Positions 26,780-35,925 are shown, numbered from the stretch's first letter. The stretch is DNA of 64,000 bases from an uncultured Eubacteriales bacterium (GCA_948806215.1 CAQIDI010000001.1:211153-275152); one strand, 5' to 3'. The notes: a model not told the origin generated them from the letters alone. Made by a program: numbers and translations.

Positions 26780-26818
26780 TAAAAAAATCAATCGAATAAA
26801 ACATTTGTTCGATTAATT
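26780..26818 (-). terminator. Possible terminator of the winged-helix gene pair
   Basis: AATCGAA/TTCGATT (26790-26796 with 26808-26814) with an A-run on the left could end the transcript from 26857-27592. It shares bases with the LexA-type box, so its role is uncertain. Confidence 0.45.
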
Positions 26819-26844
26819 TTAACATATATCAATAAAATAGTGAA
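26798..26844 (-). promoter_or_regulatory. uvrB promoter with LexA (DinR) box
   Basis: On the minus strand TTCACT (26839-26844), 17 nt, TAAAAT (26816-26821), then CGAACAAATGTTTT (26798-26811) at the expected start point. The last matches the Bacillus LexA consensus CGAACRNRYGTTYG at every position but the last. A repressor here would block initiation. Confidence 0.7.
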
Positions 26845-26856
26845 TTCTTTTTATAA

Positions 26857-27219
26857 CTAAAATTTAAAAATTGCTTTTAAAATTAATGTAACAACAAACG
26901 ATATTATGGCAAGAACAACTGTTCTACCCAAAATTAAATATGTTGTTTTTTTGCGTTGTTGTTTTTCACGCAAATAACCTTCACCCTTAGTTTTTAAAGA
27001 AACACAGTAAATTAACTCGCCATTTTTATCAGAATTAACAACATCAATATAATTATCTAACATTAAATTGTTAATTATTTTATCAACATCTTCTTCGGTA
27101 ATAGTAATTTTTGGAGCTAACGAATCAATTATTTCTTTAGGAGAAATAAGAGTGCTTTGTTTATCTATGCACTTTTCAAAAATATAATCCATTGCTTTTT
27201 TCTCGTTTCTACTTAGCAT
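26857..27219 (-). CDS. Tail-anchored winged-helix-like protein, copy B
   Basis: A 120-residue protein with a helix-rich N-terminal domain resembling a winged helix (residues 1-75: two helices, IITEEDVDKIINNLMLDNYIDV, then a wing-like hairpin) and a single C-terminal membrane helix (about 95-117). It is a paralogue of the preceding gene, 10 nt upstream, with the same length and layout. Tail-anchored DNA- or partner-binding proteins of this sort could sense membrane state; the function is unknown. An AAGGAG site precedes the ATG. Confidence 0.6.
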   Translation of the reverse strand: MLSRNEKKAMDYIFEKCIDKQSTLISPKEIIDSLAPKITITEEDVDKIINNLMLDNYIDVVNSDKNGELIYCVSLKTKGEGYLREKQQRKKTTYLILGRTVVLAIISFVVTLILKAIFKF

Positions 27220-27229
27220 AGTTCACTCC

Positions 27230-27592
27230 TTATTTAAACAAATAAATTGCTAAAAAAGCACCAATAAAAGCCATTATGCCACTAAACAACGCAGTTAAAA
27301 CAAGCATTAAACTTGATCTTCTTTGAGTTTTAGCAGCATTAACACTTTCTTCAATAATCATTCTGCCCTTTGGCAAAACCGATAGGCAATAAGTATTGTT
27401 TTCAGCATATTTTATATCGATATACTGTCCCAATTTTAGATGTTCCAAAATTTGGTCAACACTTAACTTGCTACTCTTTTTTTCGGAAGATAATTTTTCT
27501 ATTAAACTATCATAATCAATAACTTTATAAGTTCCTTCCTCGCACATCGAGTTTAAAACTTTTAAAACTTTAAAACTTTTTCTATCTAACAT
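27230..27592 (-). CDS. Tail-anchored winged-helix-like protein, copy A
   Basis: A 120-residue protein: winged-helix-like domain (SVDQILEHLKLGQYIDIKYAEN followed by YCLSVLPKGRM) and a C-terminal membrane helix (about 95-118). I chose the ATG at 27590-27592, 7 nt after AAGGA, over the longer ORF to 27625; this gives the same length as the paralogue downstream. The YIDI/YIDV and YC(L/V)S positions line up between the copies. Function unknown. Confidence 0.6.
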   Translation of the reverse strand: MLDRKSFKVLKVLNSMCEEGTYKVIDYDSLIEKLSSEKKSSKLSVDQILEHLKLGQYIDIKYAENNTYCLSVLPKGRMIIEESVNAAKTQRRSSLMLVLTALFSGIMAFIGAFLAIYLFK

Positions 27593-27735
27593 AAAGTATT
27601 CCTTAACTAGTATTAATTTTAACAAATTTTAATAATTTTAGCAAACTTTTTACTTTTTTTAATTACTCAACCATAGTTTAAATTTTTCCTTAAAAAAAAT
27701 AATTATAATTTATTTGATAATTATTTTGCAACAAA

Positions 27736-27768
27736 TAAAAAAACAAGCGATTACTCGCTTGTTTTAGT
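27736..27768 (-). terminator. Terminator of the Ig-like surface protein
   Basis: ACAAGCGA/TCGCTTGT with a TTAC loop and an A-run on the left. Confidence 0.85.
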
Positions 27769-27773
27769 TTTTA

Positions 27774-30700
27774 TTATTTTCTTTTATTGTTTTTAGAACC
27801 TTTTTTAGCACCTTTCTTTCTGCCAGTTATTACAAAGTATGCAACAACACCAACTAGAATTAAGGAAGCAACAACAATTAAAATTGTTCCAACAATAGGT
27901 TTTACAGTGTTATTGTTAGTTTCGTTTCCAGCAACAACAATATTGTAACTCTTAGTTGTTTTATTACCAGCTTTATCGGTAATAACAATTCTTAATTCGT
28001 AAGTTCCGCTTTCTTCAAATTTCCATCTGTATTGACCAGATTTTGAAGAATCGCCTTGATATTCGTTTTTAACGATTGAGCTTGAAGGATTGTATAAGTT
28101 AACAGATGCAGTATATTCTGCTTTAGATTCGCCTGCTGGAACTTTAATAGCTTCGCTACCTTTAATTCCATCAATGGTTACCATATCTAAGTTAAAGTCG
28201 TAGTAACTATTAATTTTAGCATTGCTAATTAAATCTTCTTCAGAATCGTTCCATTCCATATCAGGAGCTTCGCAGTCACCAACCTTAACTTCTTTAGTTA
28301 ATTCGTAAGAATTACCTGCAGCATCGGTTGCAATATAAGATATTGTGTAAGTTCCTTGTTTGTTAGCTGTGAATTTATAACGAGTAGTAAATTCACTAGA
28401 ACCTGTGTATTTAGGTTCGGTAATTTCTTCAACAGCAACTTCTTTTCCATCAACATCAGTAACTTTTACTGTTAAAGTAATATCTTCTACTGCTGTTTGA
28501 TCGTAGTTGTTACCAGAATTTTCTGGGTCACGATATCCATCGTAAATTGTTCCAATACCAGGAGCAACAATTTCTACAGAACCTGCTTCTTCGTTCCAAG
28601 CTTGGTTCAAGTTTAAAGTATAATCGTTTTCTAAAGTAATAGTTGGTTTAATTGTATCGCTAGCTGTAATTGTGTAGGATTTAGATTCGGTTAAGTTACC
28701 GTTAGCATCCCAACCAGTATATTTAATAATATAAGTTCCAGCAATATCAGGAGTAAATCCAACAGTACCACGACGGTTCATACTTGGACCTTCAATAATA
28801 TCCCAATATGTTCCAGCTATGCCTTTAACTCTGCTTTCATAAGGAACATCGTTTGTAACATTTGTTAAAATAACGCCGTTATCTTTTAATGTTGCAGCAG
28901 GAATTTCAATAAACTTACCAACTTCAACTGTACCACTTAAAACATCAGTACTGCTTAGGTTAATGGTTGGTTTTTCTGTGTCGTATACTCTAACACCAAA
29001 AGATTTTGTTATAATGTTTCCACCACTATCTTTAGCAGTGTAAGTAATTGAATAAACACCACTATAATCAGCAGTAAATGTTCCGTTTGCAATAGCGTGT
29101 GTATAAACATCATCTGCAAAAGTTTTTGTTACTTTAGAATTTTTAACAGTAACAACTTTTCCATATGGATCTCTTACTTTAACATTTAATGTTAAGTATG
29201 CATCAGCATCGGAAATTTTAATTTCTGGTAATGTTACAATATCTTTTTGGCTAAATGCTGCTCTTGTTTCTTCGTTAACAGGAACTGCAAGCATACCATT
29301 TTCGGTAATAGCAACTTGTGAACCAATTTTACCTGTTTCAGGGTCAACTTGGTTGCTTTCGTCTAATTTATCATTTAAAGTTACCGCATTTGCTTTTGAT
29401 AAGTTAACTAAAACATCTTCGTTAGTTGTTACAAATGTTGGAGGAACTAAGTCGTTATTTGAAATAATAGTTACAGGACGAACAATTGTAGAAACTTCCG
29501 CATTATAGTCGTTTTTAGCAACTGCGTGTAAATATAATGTTTTGTTTTCGCCAACATTAATTTTGGTTAAATCTAAAACTAATTTACCACTTGCATTAAC
29601 ATCGGTAATTTCGTTTTTAACATCAAAACTATCTTCCGAGAAAGAATAGTAAACGTGAGTTTCTGGTAGTGTATCAAATTTATCGGTTGCTGTTGGTTTA
29701 GAGAATGTTAGTTTACCATCTGCATCAACAGAACTGCTAACAGCTGCAAATTCGATAGTAGGTTTAATTAAATTACCATCATTTTTAACATCCGCTTCGT
29801 TAACAACTTTAACTTGGTAAGATTTAACTGTTTGTCCACCATCTTTATCTTGAGCGGTGTAACGGAACATATAATCACCAGTAGCTGTAAAAGTGTATTC
29901 TGCATATTCGTTATTTTTATAATCGCTACCATCTGGTTTGCGAAGTGTGATTGTAGTGTTTGAGCTAACAACTCTAACTGCCCTTGTATAGGTCATTTCA
30001 GAGAAATCACTAAAGTTATCAGCAGCAAAAATTGCAGGTAGTTTAACTGTTGCTTTGTTTTCGCCTTCAACATTTTTTAAAACAACAACACTTGGCACAC
30101 TATATTCTAAGTTTCCAAGAGCTTTTTCAATAGCTTCTTTGCGTTTTTCTTCTGTCATAGCTTTTGCTTCGTCAGAATTGCTGTCGTATAATAAAACGTC
30201 AACATCGGAATTATATTCGCCATTTTGGTCAACATCACGATAAACAGTTTTAATTGTTGTTTTTCCGTCAACTGTTTCATATGTGTATTGGTTAACTGGG
30301 TTAACAACAGGGTTTTCGTTATCTCTAACATTTTCAATCATAAATGAACTTGTTTTAGAAGAAATACCAAACAATGGAATTGATGCTTTATAAGTTACTC
30401 TGTAGTTTCCTTTAACCATTGGAACAAACGAATAATCTTTAACTTCAACATCGGTTGCTGTTCCGTTTTCGGAAATGTGTTGAACTTTAATTTCAACAAA
30501 TGCATCTAATTCATCTGTTGTTCCATTTTTATCAACAACTTTAATTTGTGGTAATGATACTTTTTTACCAAGTTTAACATCACTTGATGTAGGAACTGCA
30601 GATTTATAACTAAAGTTTAAGCTCATTTTAGATGTATCGTAACCATCTTTAACAACAAAACTATCGGTTTTATAATCTTGAACTGAACCACTGCGATAGT

Positions 30701-31364
30701 ATTTATAAATAATTTCATAAACACCAGCTTTTGTTGGTTGGAAATTATAAGTTTTAGTTTCTGCATTATATGTTAAGTTAGAAGCTTCACTAGCACCATC
30801 TTTACTAGCAACTGTAACTCTTAAGCCATTGTTACTTGAATCTGCAGGAGAAGTTACTTCTTCTTCGCTTAATTCATCATCGCCCTTTTTAACAGTTGGA
30901 AGTGGAATTTTAATTTCGGTGTTAGTTGCAACAACTGCAGGAATAACATATTGGCTATTTGTTGGTAAAGAAATAGCATAGTCATCGCCTTCAACCAAAA
31001 TTTTAAGTTCTTCGGTTGTTGTTGTTACTTGACCATCTTTTACTGCAGAATATTTAACAGTGTAATAACCTTTTTGGCTAGGTGTAAAATTAGTTACCTC
31101 GCTAATTGATTTAGCGTCAACCATTTTATAACCACGAGGGTCTAAAATTGTAACTTTAACATCTGCGCTTCCAGTTGATGTAACAGTTGGAAGTGTTATA
31201 GGTTCTCCCACTCTTCCTTTACCAGAGAAACGGCTAACCGAAATTAAATCACCAAACATTGTTGTTTCATCGGTATAGTCAGCCAAAACTGTGTAGTTTT
31301 GAGTAGCAAGCATAGTTGCTGATACTGACGCAAGAATAAGTGGAACAATAATTTTACCTTTCAT
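27774..31364 (-). CDS. Large Ig-like repeat surface protein, membrane-anchored
   Basis: A 1196-residue secreted protein: signal peptide (about 1-28), then about ten beta-sandwich modules of bacterial Ig/HYR/PKD type. Most end in a 'GxYxIxYxAxDxxGN' strand, e.g. GTYTISYIATDAAGN and GVYSITYTAKDSGGN. The C-terminus has a membrane helix (about 1155-1178, GTILIVVASLILVGVVAYFVI) and a very basic tail. No LPXTG or enzyme motif is seen. Such proteins usually serve as adhesins or wall-associated structural proteins. It has a strong promoter and AAGGAG ribosome site and is monocistronic. Confidence 0.75.
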   Translation of the reverse strand: MKGKIIVPLILASVSATMLATQNYTVLADYTDETTMFGDLISVSRFSGKGRVGEPITLPTVTSTGSADVKVTILDPRGYKMVDAKSISEVTNFTPSQKGYYTVKYSAVKDGQVTTTTEELKILVEGDDYAISLPTNSQYVIPAVVATNTEIKIPLPTVKKGDDELSEEEVTSPADSSNNGLRVTVASKDGASEASNLTYNAETKTYNFQPTKAGVYEIIYKYYRSGSVQDYKTDSFVVKDGYDTSKMSLNFSYKSAVPTSSDVKLGKKVSLPQIKVVDKNGTTDELDAFVEIKVQHISENGTATDVEVKDYSFVPMVKGNYRVTYKASIPLFGISSKTSSFMIENVRDNENPVVNPVNQYTYETVDGKTTIKTVYRDVDQNGEYNSDVDVLLYDSNSDEAKAMTEEKRKEAIEKALGNLEYSVPSVVVLKNVEGENKATVKLPAIFAADNFSDFSEMTYTRAVRVVSSNTTITLRKPDGSDYKNNEYAEYTFTATGDYMFRYTAQDKDGGQTVKSYQVKVVNEADVKNDGNLIKPTIEFAAVSSSVDADGKLTFSKPTATDKFDTLPETHVYYSFSEDSFDVKNEITDVNASGKLVLDLTKINVGENKTLYLHAVAKNDYNAEVSTIVRPVTIISNNDLVPPTFVTTNEDVLVNLSKANAVTLNDKLDESNQVDPETGKIGSQVAITENGMLAVPVNEETRAAFSQKDIVTLPEIKISDADAYLTLNVKVRDPYGKVVTVKNSKVTKTFADDVYTHAIANGTFTADYSGVYSITYTAKDSGGNIITKSFGVRVYDTEKPTINLSSTDVLSGTVEVGKFIEIPAATLKDNGVILTNVTNDVPYESRVKGIAGTYWDIIEGPSMNRRGTVGFTPDIAGTYIIKYTGWDANGNLTESKSYTITASDTIKPTITLENDYTLNLNQAWNEEAGSVEIVAPGIGTIYDGYRDPENSGNNYDQTAVEDITLTVKVTDVDGKEVAVEEITEPKYTGSSEFTTRYKFTANKQGTYTISYIATDAAGNSYELTKEVKVGDCEAPDMEWNDSEEDLISNAKINSYYDFNLDMVTIDGIKGSEAIKVPAGESKAEYTASVNLYNPSSSIVKNEYQGDSSKSGQYRWKFEESGTYELRIVITDKAGNKTTKSYNIVVAGNETNNNTVKPIVGTILIVVASLILVGVVAYFVITGRKKGAKKGSKNNKRK

Positions 31365-31413
31365 AATGTGGAAATCTCCTTAAAGTATATATATAATAAT
31401 ATTAAACTAACTA

Positions 31414-31442
31414 ATTTTATCTTTTTTACATTTAATTGTCAA
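31414..31442 (-). promoter_or_regulatory. Strong promoter of the Ig-like surface protein
   Basis: On the minus strand a perfect TTGACA (31437-31442), 17 nt, TAAAAT (31414-31419). The leader is about 45 nt. Confidence 0.75.
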
Positions 31443-31690
31443 CGAAATAACTATTAAAATAAATCATTTACTCCCCCAAATTTTGCTTTTAAACATAAAA
31501 ACTTTAACTAAAAGTTATTTTTAATATGTTTCAAAATTGGAAAAATATGTAATAAATTTTGGAAAACTTTTCCAGTTATATTAAATATAATAAAATTAGC
31601 ATAGTTTATAATTGATTTTTATCTTAAATATTCAACAGCTTTTAATTTAAGCAATTAAAAAAATTTTACTAATTTCTAAATTTAAAAAAC
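31443..31690. other. Intergenic gap without a supported gene
   Basis: Very AT-rich. No ORF with a ribosome site and no stable RNA structure seen upstream of the surface protein promoter. Confidence 0.5.
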
Positions 31691-31722
31691 AAAAAAAACC
31701 TGCTAAAAAGCAGGTTTTTTAA
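31689..31722 (-). terminator. Terminator of the Cys-rich peptide gene
   Basis: AACCTGCT/AGCAGGTT with a short A loop between an A-run and a T-run. Confidence 0.85.
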
Positions 31723-31725
31723 TAA

Positions 31726-31932
31726 TTAATTGTTGCAAGTAGAGCAACCACAGCAGGATAATAATAATAAAATTAAAATAATATTCCAGCAGCAATCGTT
31801 ACCCATACCACCAAAACCGTTACCACCGCAACCGCAAAGTAATAAAATTAAAAGTAAGCAGCAGCAATTGTTGTTTGAGCCATTGCCACATCCGTTGCCG
31901 CAACCACCCATATTATTCATTCCGAAAAACAT
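31726..31932 (-). CDS. Cys/Gly-rich small hydrophobic protein, spore-coat-like
   Basis: A 68-residue protein with blocks of Gly-Asn-Cys (GGCGNGCGN, CCC, CGCGGNG) around two leucine/isoleucine-rich hydrophobic segments. It resembles the small high-cysteine proteins of clostridia often labelled 'chorion class high-cysteine', suspected to be spore-surface or membrane proteins. The start is set by TAGGAGG 9 nt before the ATG at 31930-31932; the ORF extends to 31968 but that start would include the ribosome site. I could not identify a sporulation-sigma promoter with confidence. Confidence 0.65.
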   Translation of the reverse strand: MFFGMNNMGGCGNGCGNGSNNNCCCLLLILLLCGCGGNGFGGMGNDCCWNIILILLLLSCCGCSTCNN

Positions 31933-32103
31933 TTTGTAAATCCTCCTAATATTTTTCAAAGCAAACATTTTTTTAATTTAAATATGTATAATTTGCTTTT
32001 ATACTTCATACTATGTAGGTTTTTTAAAATGTGTTACATTTTTTTAAAAAATTTATTTTTTTATTTTTTTGATATGTTTTAAGCAGTATATATTAAATAT
32101 CTA

Positions 32104-32138
32104 ATAAAAAAATATGCAACTAAATGCATATTCTTTTT
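32104..32138 (-). terminator. hflX terminator
   Basis: AATATGCA/TGCATATT with an ACTAAA loop, A-run on the left. Confidence 0.75.
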
Positions 32139-33724
32139 TATTTTGTTAAGTTTAAAATTTTAACTTTTAGTTCATCGATATTTATATTACTTTCTGCCGA
32201 AATATAAACGGTGTTACTATCCTTCATACCCGGAACTTCAATAAAGCCTGGCAACAAATCTATTTTGTTAAATGCAACTAAAACTGGTGCTTTTGCTCCA
32301 ATCTTTTTTAAAACTGCATCCACCACTTCCATATTTTTTTTATAGTTAGGGTCGCTTAAATCAACCACGTGTAACAACAAATCTGCATAACGAGTTTCTT
32401 CTAATGTGCTAGAAAAAGCATCAATAAATTCGTGTGGAAGTTTATTAATAAAACCTACCGTATCAACTAATATTATTTCCCTATTAAAATCTAGCCACAA
32501 GTTTCTAGAAGTTGTATCCAAAGTTGCAAACAACTCGTCCTTAGCATAAACATTGGCTTTGGTTAATAAGTTCATAAGAGTGCTTTTACCACTGTTAGTG
32601 TATCCAACAATAGCAACCGTTTTCTTTTTGGAATGCTTGCGATTTTGTCGGTTTAATTCTCTAGTTTTTTTAACTTGCTTTAATTCTTTTTCTTTGCGAG
32701 TTATTTTTTCGTTTATAACACGCCTATTTAATTCTAGTTTTGTTTCACCCGGCCCACGCATTCCAACGCCGCCACCAAACCTTCCGCTAGATTCCATTAA
32801 ACCATTTAATCTTGGTAAACTATTTTTTAGTTGAGCTAGTTCAACTTGTAACTTACCTTCTCTTGATTCGGCACGCTGAGCAAAAATATCTAGTATTAAC
32901 ATACTTCTATCAATAACTTTAACGCCAAGTGCGGTTTCTAAGTTGTTAATTTTGCTTCCAGTTAATTCGTTATCAAAAATAACCATATCAGCACCACCAA
33001 TTTGCACTGCTCTTGAAACATCGTCAAGCTTTCCTTCACCAATCATATATTTAGGATCTGGTTTGCTACGCTTTTGCCAAAGTTTATCAACAACATTAAT
33101 TCCTGCAGTTTCTGCCAAACCTTCTAGTTCTCTAATATCGGTTACAATATCATCAAACTTATCAATTTCCGCCATTACAAGCACTGCTCGTTGCTGACGA
33201 ACCATATTAGAAATCATATTAGTTGACCTGCTTCGTTCGCCAACATCATATTTTCCTATTCTATCTAACAAGCCATATTTGTTAACATATAAAATATTTG
33301 GAACAAAAACTATATCAATATTATTTCCGTTTAAGTAACCAACGTGTGCTCCAACCATACCAGTAATCGAAGCACCAATAGCACAAACACAATCAAACTT
33401 ATAATTAATTAGCGTGGCTCTATCTATTGCACTTAGGTTGCTATCTCCTTTTGGAACAGTGTGAATTAATCTTAATCCAGATAACGAATTTTCGCCTTTT
33501 TCTAAATTGGTTAAGTCGGTTCTTTCTTTTTCGTTAACTAAAATATCTTTAACCATACCTTTACGATTTAAAACAACCGAAACTTCTAATCCTGTTTTAT
33601 TTGTTATTTGAACCATTAATTTAACAAGTTCTAAATCAATAAAATCTTCCTTTTTTAAAAACTTACCAAAATATGCAGAAATTTTATCTTTTAAATCTGT
33701 GTTTAATCTAATATCTATTTTCAT
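32138..33724 (-). CDS. hflX: Ribosome-splitting GTPase HflX
   Basis: A 528-residue HflX. The conserved N-terminal domain (LAETAGINVVDKLWQKRSKPDPKYMIGEGKLDD) and linker (GGGVGMRGPGETKLELNRR) precede the GTPase domain with G1 GYTNSGKSTL (near 377), G3 DTVGFINKLP and G4 NKID. HflX splits stalled or heat-damaged 70S ribosomes. About 150 residues precede the canonical domain, as in the long clostridial versions. AAAGGAGG is 6 nt upstream. The unknown TPR-like membrane protein upstream ends 23 nt before it. Confidence 0.93.
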   Translation of the reverse strand: MKIDIRLNTDLKDKISAYFGKFLKKEDFIDLELVKLMVQITNKTGLEVSVVLNRKGMVKDILVNEKERTDLTNLEKGENSLSGLRLIHTVPKGDSNLSAIDRATLINYKFDCVCAIGASITGMVGAHVGYLNGNNIDIVFVPNILYVNKYGLLDRIGKYDVGERSRSTNMISNMVRQQRAVLVMAEIDKFDDIVTDIRELEGLAETAGINVVDKLWQKRSKPDPKYMIGEGKLDDVSRAVQIGGADMVIFDNELTGSKINNLETALGVKVIDRSMLILDIFAQRAESREGKLQVELAQLKNSLPRLNGLMESSGRFGGGVGMRGPGETKLELNRRVINEKITRKEKELKQVKKTRELNRQNRKHSKKKTVAIVGYTNSGKSTLMNLLTKANVYAKDELFATLDTTSRNLWLDFNREIILVDTVGFINKLPHEFIDAFSSTLEETRYADLLLHVVDLSDPNYKKNMEVVDAVLKKIGAKAPVLVAFNKIDLLPGFIEVPGMKDSNTVYISAESNINIDELKVKILNLTK

Positions 33725-33747
33725 ACATTTTCCTCCTTTGATAGTTT

Positions 33748-34524
33748 TTAATATTTTAGTGCCATTTTTTGATTAACTTGCAAAATAACATCGTTTATTT
33801 GTTCAGCCGATAATGTTACACTATAACCTAATTTATCTAGTTCTTTAATATTATTTCCAACTTCGTTAATTCTGCCACCCACAGCAAAATTTAGCACTGT
33901 TTTTTCGTCGTTTACATAATTGGCTTTAAAAACCGAAAACAAATTGTTAAAATACTCACACATCTTAAGCGTTGCATTGTTAGAGTTTTCGCAATTTTCA
34001 AAATAATTTACATTAGAAATGTAAGTAAACAAATAACAATCTAATTTGTTTTCGTCTGCCACAAAGCTTGTGTTATCAAATGCATAGTTAAAAGCATCTT
34101 TAGTTCTTGATAGTTTAGCAAGTGCTAAAACATATCGGTTTTTTAAATAATTATCTTCACTATAAAGTTTGCTTTTAACCAAGTTAGTAACTTTTAGTGA
34201 TAAGTTCTTTTCATCAATCTTTTTAATATAATCTCTATAATTTTCGTTAACACTAAACTCTTCAAAATAATTAACAAGTTTTTCGTTATTATCGGTTTTA
34301 ATGCTTAAGTTTAAAATGGAATAAAGCACATCATAGTTTTTAGAATTTTTATAGTCTTTTTCAAAATAACTAAGTGCTGCATTGTTTGCTCCTAACTTAT
34401 AGCTTATTTGCGCCATTGCATATGGGCACCATAAATGCAAACTAAGCATAACTAAACCAAGCAATAAAATAAGCGCTGCAAAAGTTATTAGCACTGGTTT
34501 TAACACATCTTTTTTAAAATTCAT
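33748..34524 (-). CDS. Membrane-anchored helical-repeat protein of unknown function
   Basis: A 258-residue protein with one N-terminal membrane helix (about 10-34) and a helical extracytoplasmic part that reads like TPR-type repeats (GANNAALSYFEKDYKNSKNY; YVLALAKLSRTKDAFNYAF). I do not recognise the family. The ATG at 34522-34524 is preceded by AAAGGAG; two GTG codons upstream extend the ORF to 34533. It is probably co-transcribed with hflX. Confidence 0.55.
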   Translation of the reverse strand: MNFKKDVLKPVLITFAALILLLGLVMLSLHLWCPYAMAQISYKLGANNAALSYFEKDYKNSKNYDVLYSILNLSIKTDNNEKLVNYFEEFSVNENYRDYIKKIDEKNLSLKVTNLVKSKLYSEDNYLKNRYVLALAKLSRTKDAFNYAFDNTSFVADENKLDCYLFTYISNVNYFENCENSNNATLKMCEYFNNLFSVFKANYVNDEKTVLNFAVGGRINEVGNNIKELDKLGYSVTLSAEQINDVILQVNQKMALKY

Positions 34525-34658
34525 TTGCACCACTCCTTTAATATTTGGCTAAGCCATATTTTATTATAGCAAATTAAAATAACAATACAAAATATTAATT
34601 AATATTAGTTATAAATAAATTATAAATATTTATGTGTTTAAACTTTTAAATTTAAAAC

Positions 34659-34688
34659 AAAAAACAAGGCTTTAAACCTTGTTTTAAA
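34659..34688 (-). terminator. Terminator overlapping the lipoprotein stop
   Basis: AACAAGG/CCTTGTT around CTTTAAA with an A-run on the left. The stop codon at 34684-34686 lies in the 3' arm. Confidence 0.7.
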
Positions 34689-35361
34689 TGTTCTTTTTAG
34701 CCATAATTTCGTTTGTTATTGGGTCGATTATAACCGAATAACTTTTACCAAAACGAGAAACAAAATTAACATACCAATAATAAGTTCCTAAAATGTCTTC
34801 GTCGCAAATAAGTTTTACATAGCATTCGCCTTTAAACTCATCGTTTTCAATAAAAGTTTGCAAGCTATCGTTTAATTCTTTACAAGCAATTTTAAGAGCG
34901 TTATCCCAATTAACATTAAAGTTATTAGTTACCGAAGTTAACTCAACCGATTCAACAAATTCGCCTGCTATAATCTTTGCTGTTATAACTTCTTCACTAT
35001 AAATAATATTTCTTAAATCGTAAACATAAGAACCATCAAACGGATTTTGTTCTAATATGCCATCGTATCTTGTTGTGCCAACAGTTAACACAAAATTAAC
35101 TTCTTTAGGCATTGTTATATCGCTTTTAACTTTAAATGTTATAACACCAAAATCAACACTATCGGTACAATATCCGTTAACCACATAGTTTTTTTCTCGT
35201 TTTCCACTCATTAATGTTACATTAATATTTTCTGTTTTACCGCTATAAAGGTTATATCTTACTTCTGCTAAGTTATTTATAACTTTATCATAAATTTTTA
35301 AATTTGCACAACCACAAAAAACCAACAAACTAACTAGCAATAATAAACTAAATTTTTTCAT
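34684..35361 (-). CDS. Lipoprotein with PepSY-like C-terminus
   Basis: A 225-residue lipoprotein: signal peptide with lipobox LVFCGC (Cys near residue 19), then a beta-rich segment, and a C-terminal region (ALKIACKEL ... GTYYWYVNFVSRFGKSYSVIIDPITNEIM) that resembles a PepSY-type inhibitory or propeptide fold. I chose the ATG at 35359-35361, which starts a classical signal sequence; the ORF extends to 35394. Likely anchored to the outer face of the membrane; partner unknown. Confidence 0.6.
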   Translation of the reverse strand: MKKFSLLLLVSLLVFCGCANLKIYDKVINNLAEVRYNLYSGKTENINVTLMSGKREKNYVVNGYCTDSVDFGVITFKVKSDITMPKEVNFVLTVGTTRYDGILEQNPFDGSYVYDLRNIIYSEEVITAKIIAGEFVESVELTSVTNNFNVNWDNALKIACKELNDSLQTFIENDEFKGECYVKLICDEDILGTYYWYVNFVSRFGKSYSVIIDPITNEIMAKKNI

Positions 35362-35451
35362 ATTTCTCACACACCTTTTAATATTTATATGCAAGAAATT
35401 TTTATTTTAAAACCATTAAAAAATTTTATTTATAAGCAATTTGATAGCAAT

Positions 35452-35482
35452 AAAAAAATGCGAATTAATCGCACTTTTTAAA
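35452..35482 (-). terminator. Terminator after rpiB
   Basis: TGCGA/TCGCA with a short AT loop and a seven-A run on the left; it overlaps the rpiB stop region. Confidence 0.65.
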
Positions 35483-35924
35483 ATTTTTCATCCAAATCAA
35501 CCACTCTGGCAATATGTCTTCCACCTTCAAATTTTGTGGTTATAAAAGTTTTTATGCAACGCATCATTTTTTGTTTGCAAAATCTTGGATAACCTTCGTA
35601 ACCCGCACTAAAACAAATAACATTAGCGTTGTTATGAAGCCTTGAAAAATAGGCTGTTTCTTCCATATTGCATAGCACCGCTCTAATGCCTTTTGTTCTG
35701 TTTGCTGCCATACTAACACCAATACCAGTTCCACACATATAAATGCCAAAGTTCCCTTCTTTTTTAACAAGTTCGTTAGCCTTTAAAACATAAGTTACAT
35801 AGTTATCGGTTTTATCGTAAACATCTGCGCCAACACTTTCCCATTCAAAGCCATTTTCGGTTAACCACTTTTTAACATATTTCATTTTTTCAACCCCATT
35901 ATGGTCGCAAGCAAGATAAATCAT
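35478..35924 (-). CDS. rpiB: Ribose-5-phosphate isomerase B
   Basis: A 148-residue RpiB/LacAB-type isomerase (ribose-5-phosphate to ribulose-5-phosphate, pentose phosphate pathway). Visible are ACDHNGVEKMKYV at the N-terminus, the catalytic Cys in MCGTGIGVSMAANR and SRLHNNANVICFSA with its conserved His. It starts 1 nt after the phosphatase stop with an AAAGGAG site, the usual ywlE-rpiB order in Bacillota. Confidence 0.92.
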   Translation of the reverse strand: MIYLACDHNGVEKMKYVKKWLTENGFEWESVGADVYDKTDNYVTYVLKANELVKKEGNFGIYMCGTGIGVSMAANRTKGIRAVLCNMEETAYFSRLHNNANVICFSAGYEGYPRFCKQKMMRCIKTFITTKFEGGRHIARVVDLDEKF

Positions 35925-35925
35925 A

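Noticed and set aside
31730..31939. Pro/Gln-rich plus-strand frame opposite the Cys-rich peptide
   Set aside because: It is the mirror of repetitive Gly/Cys codons; the minus strand has the perfect TAGGAGG and terminator.
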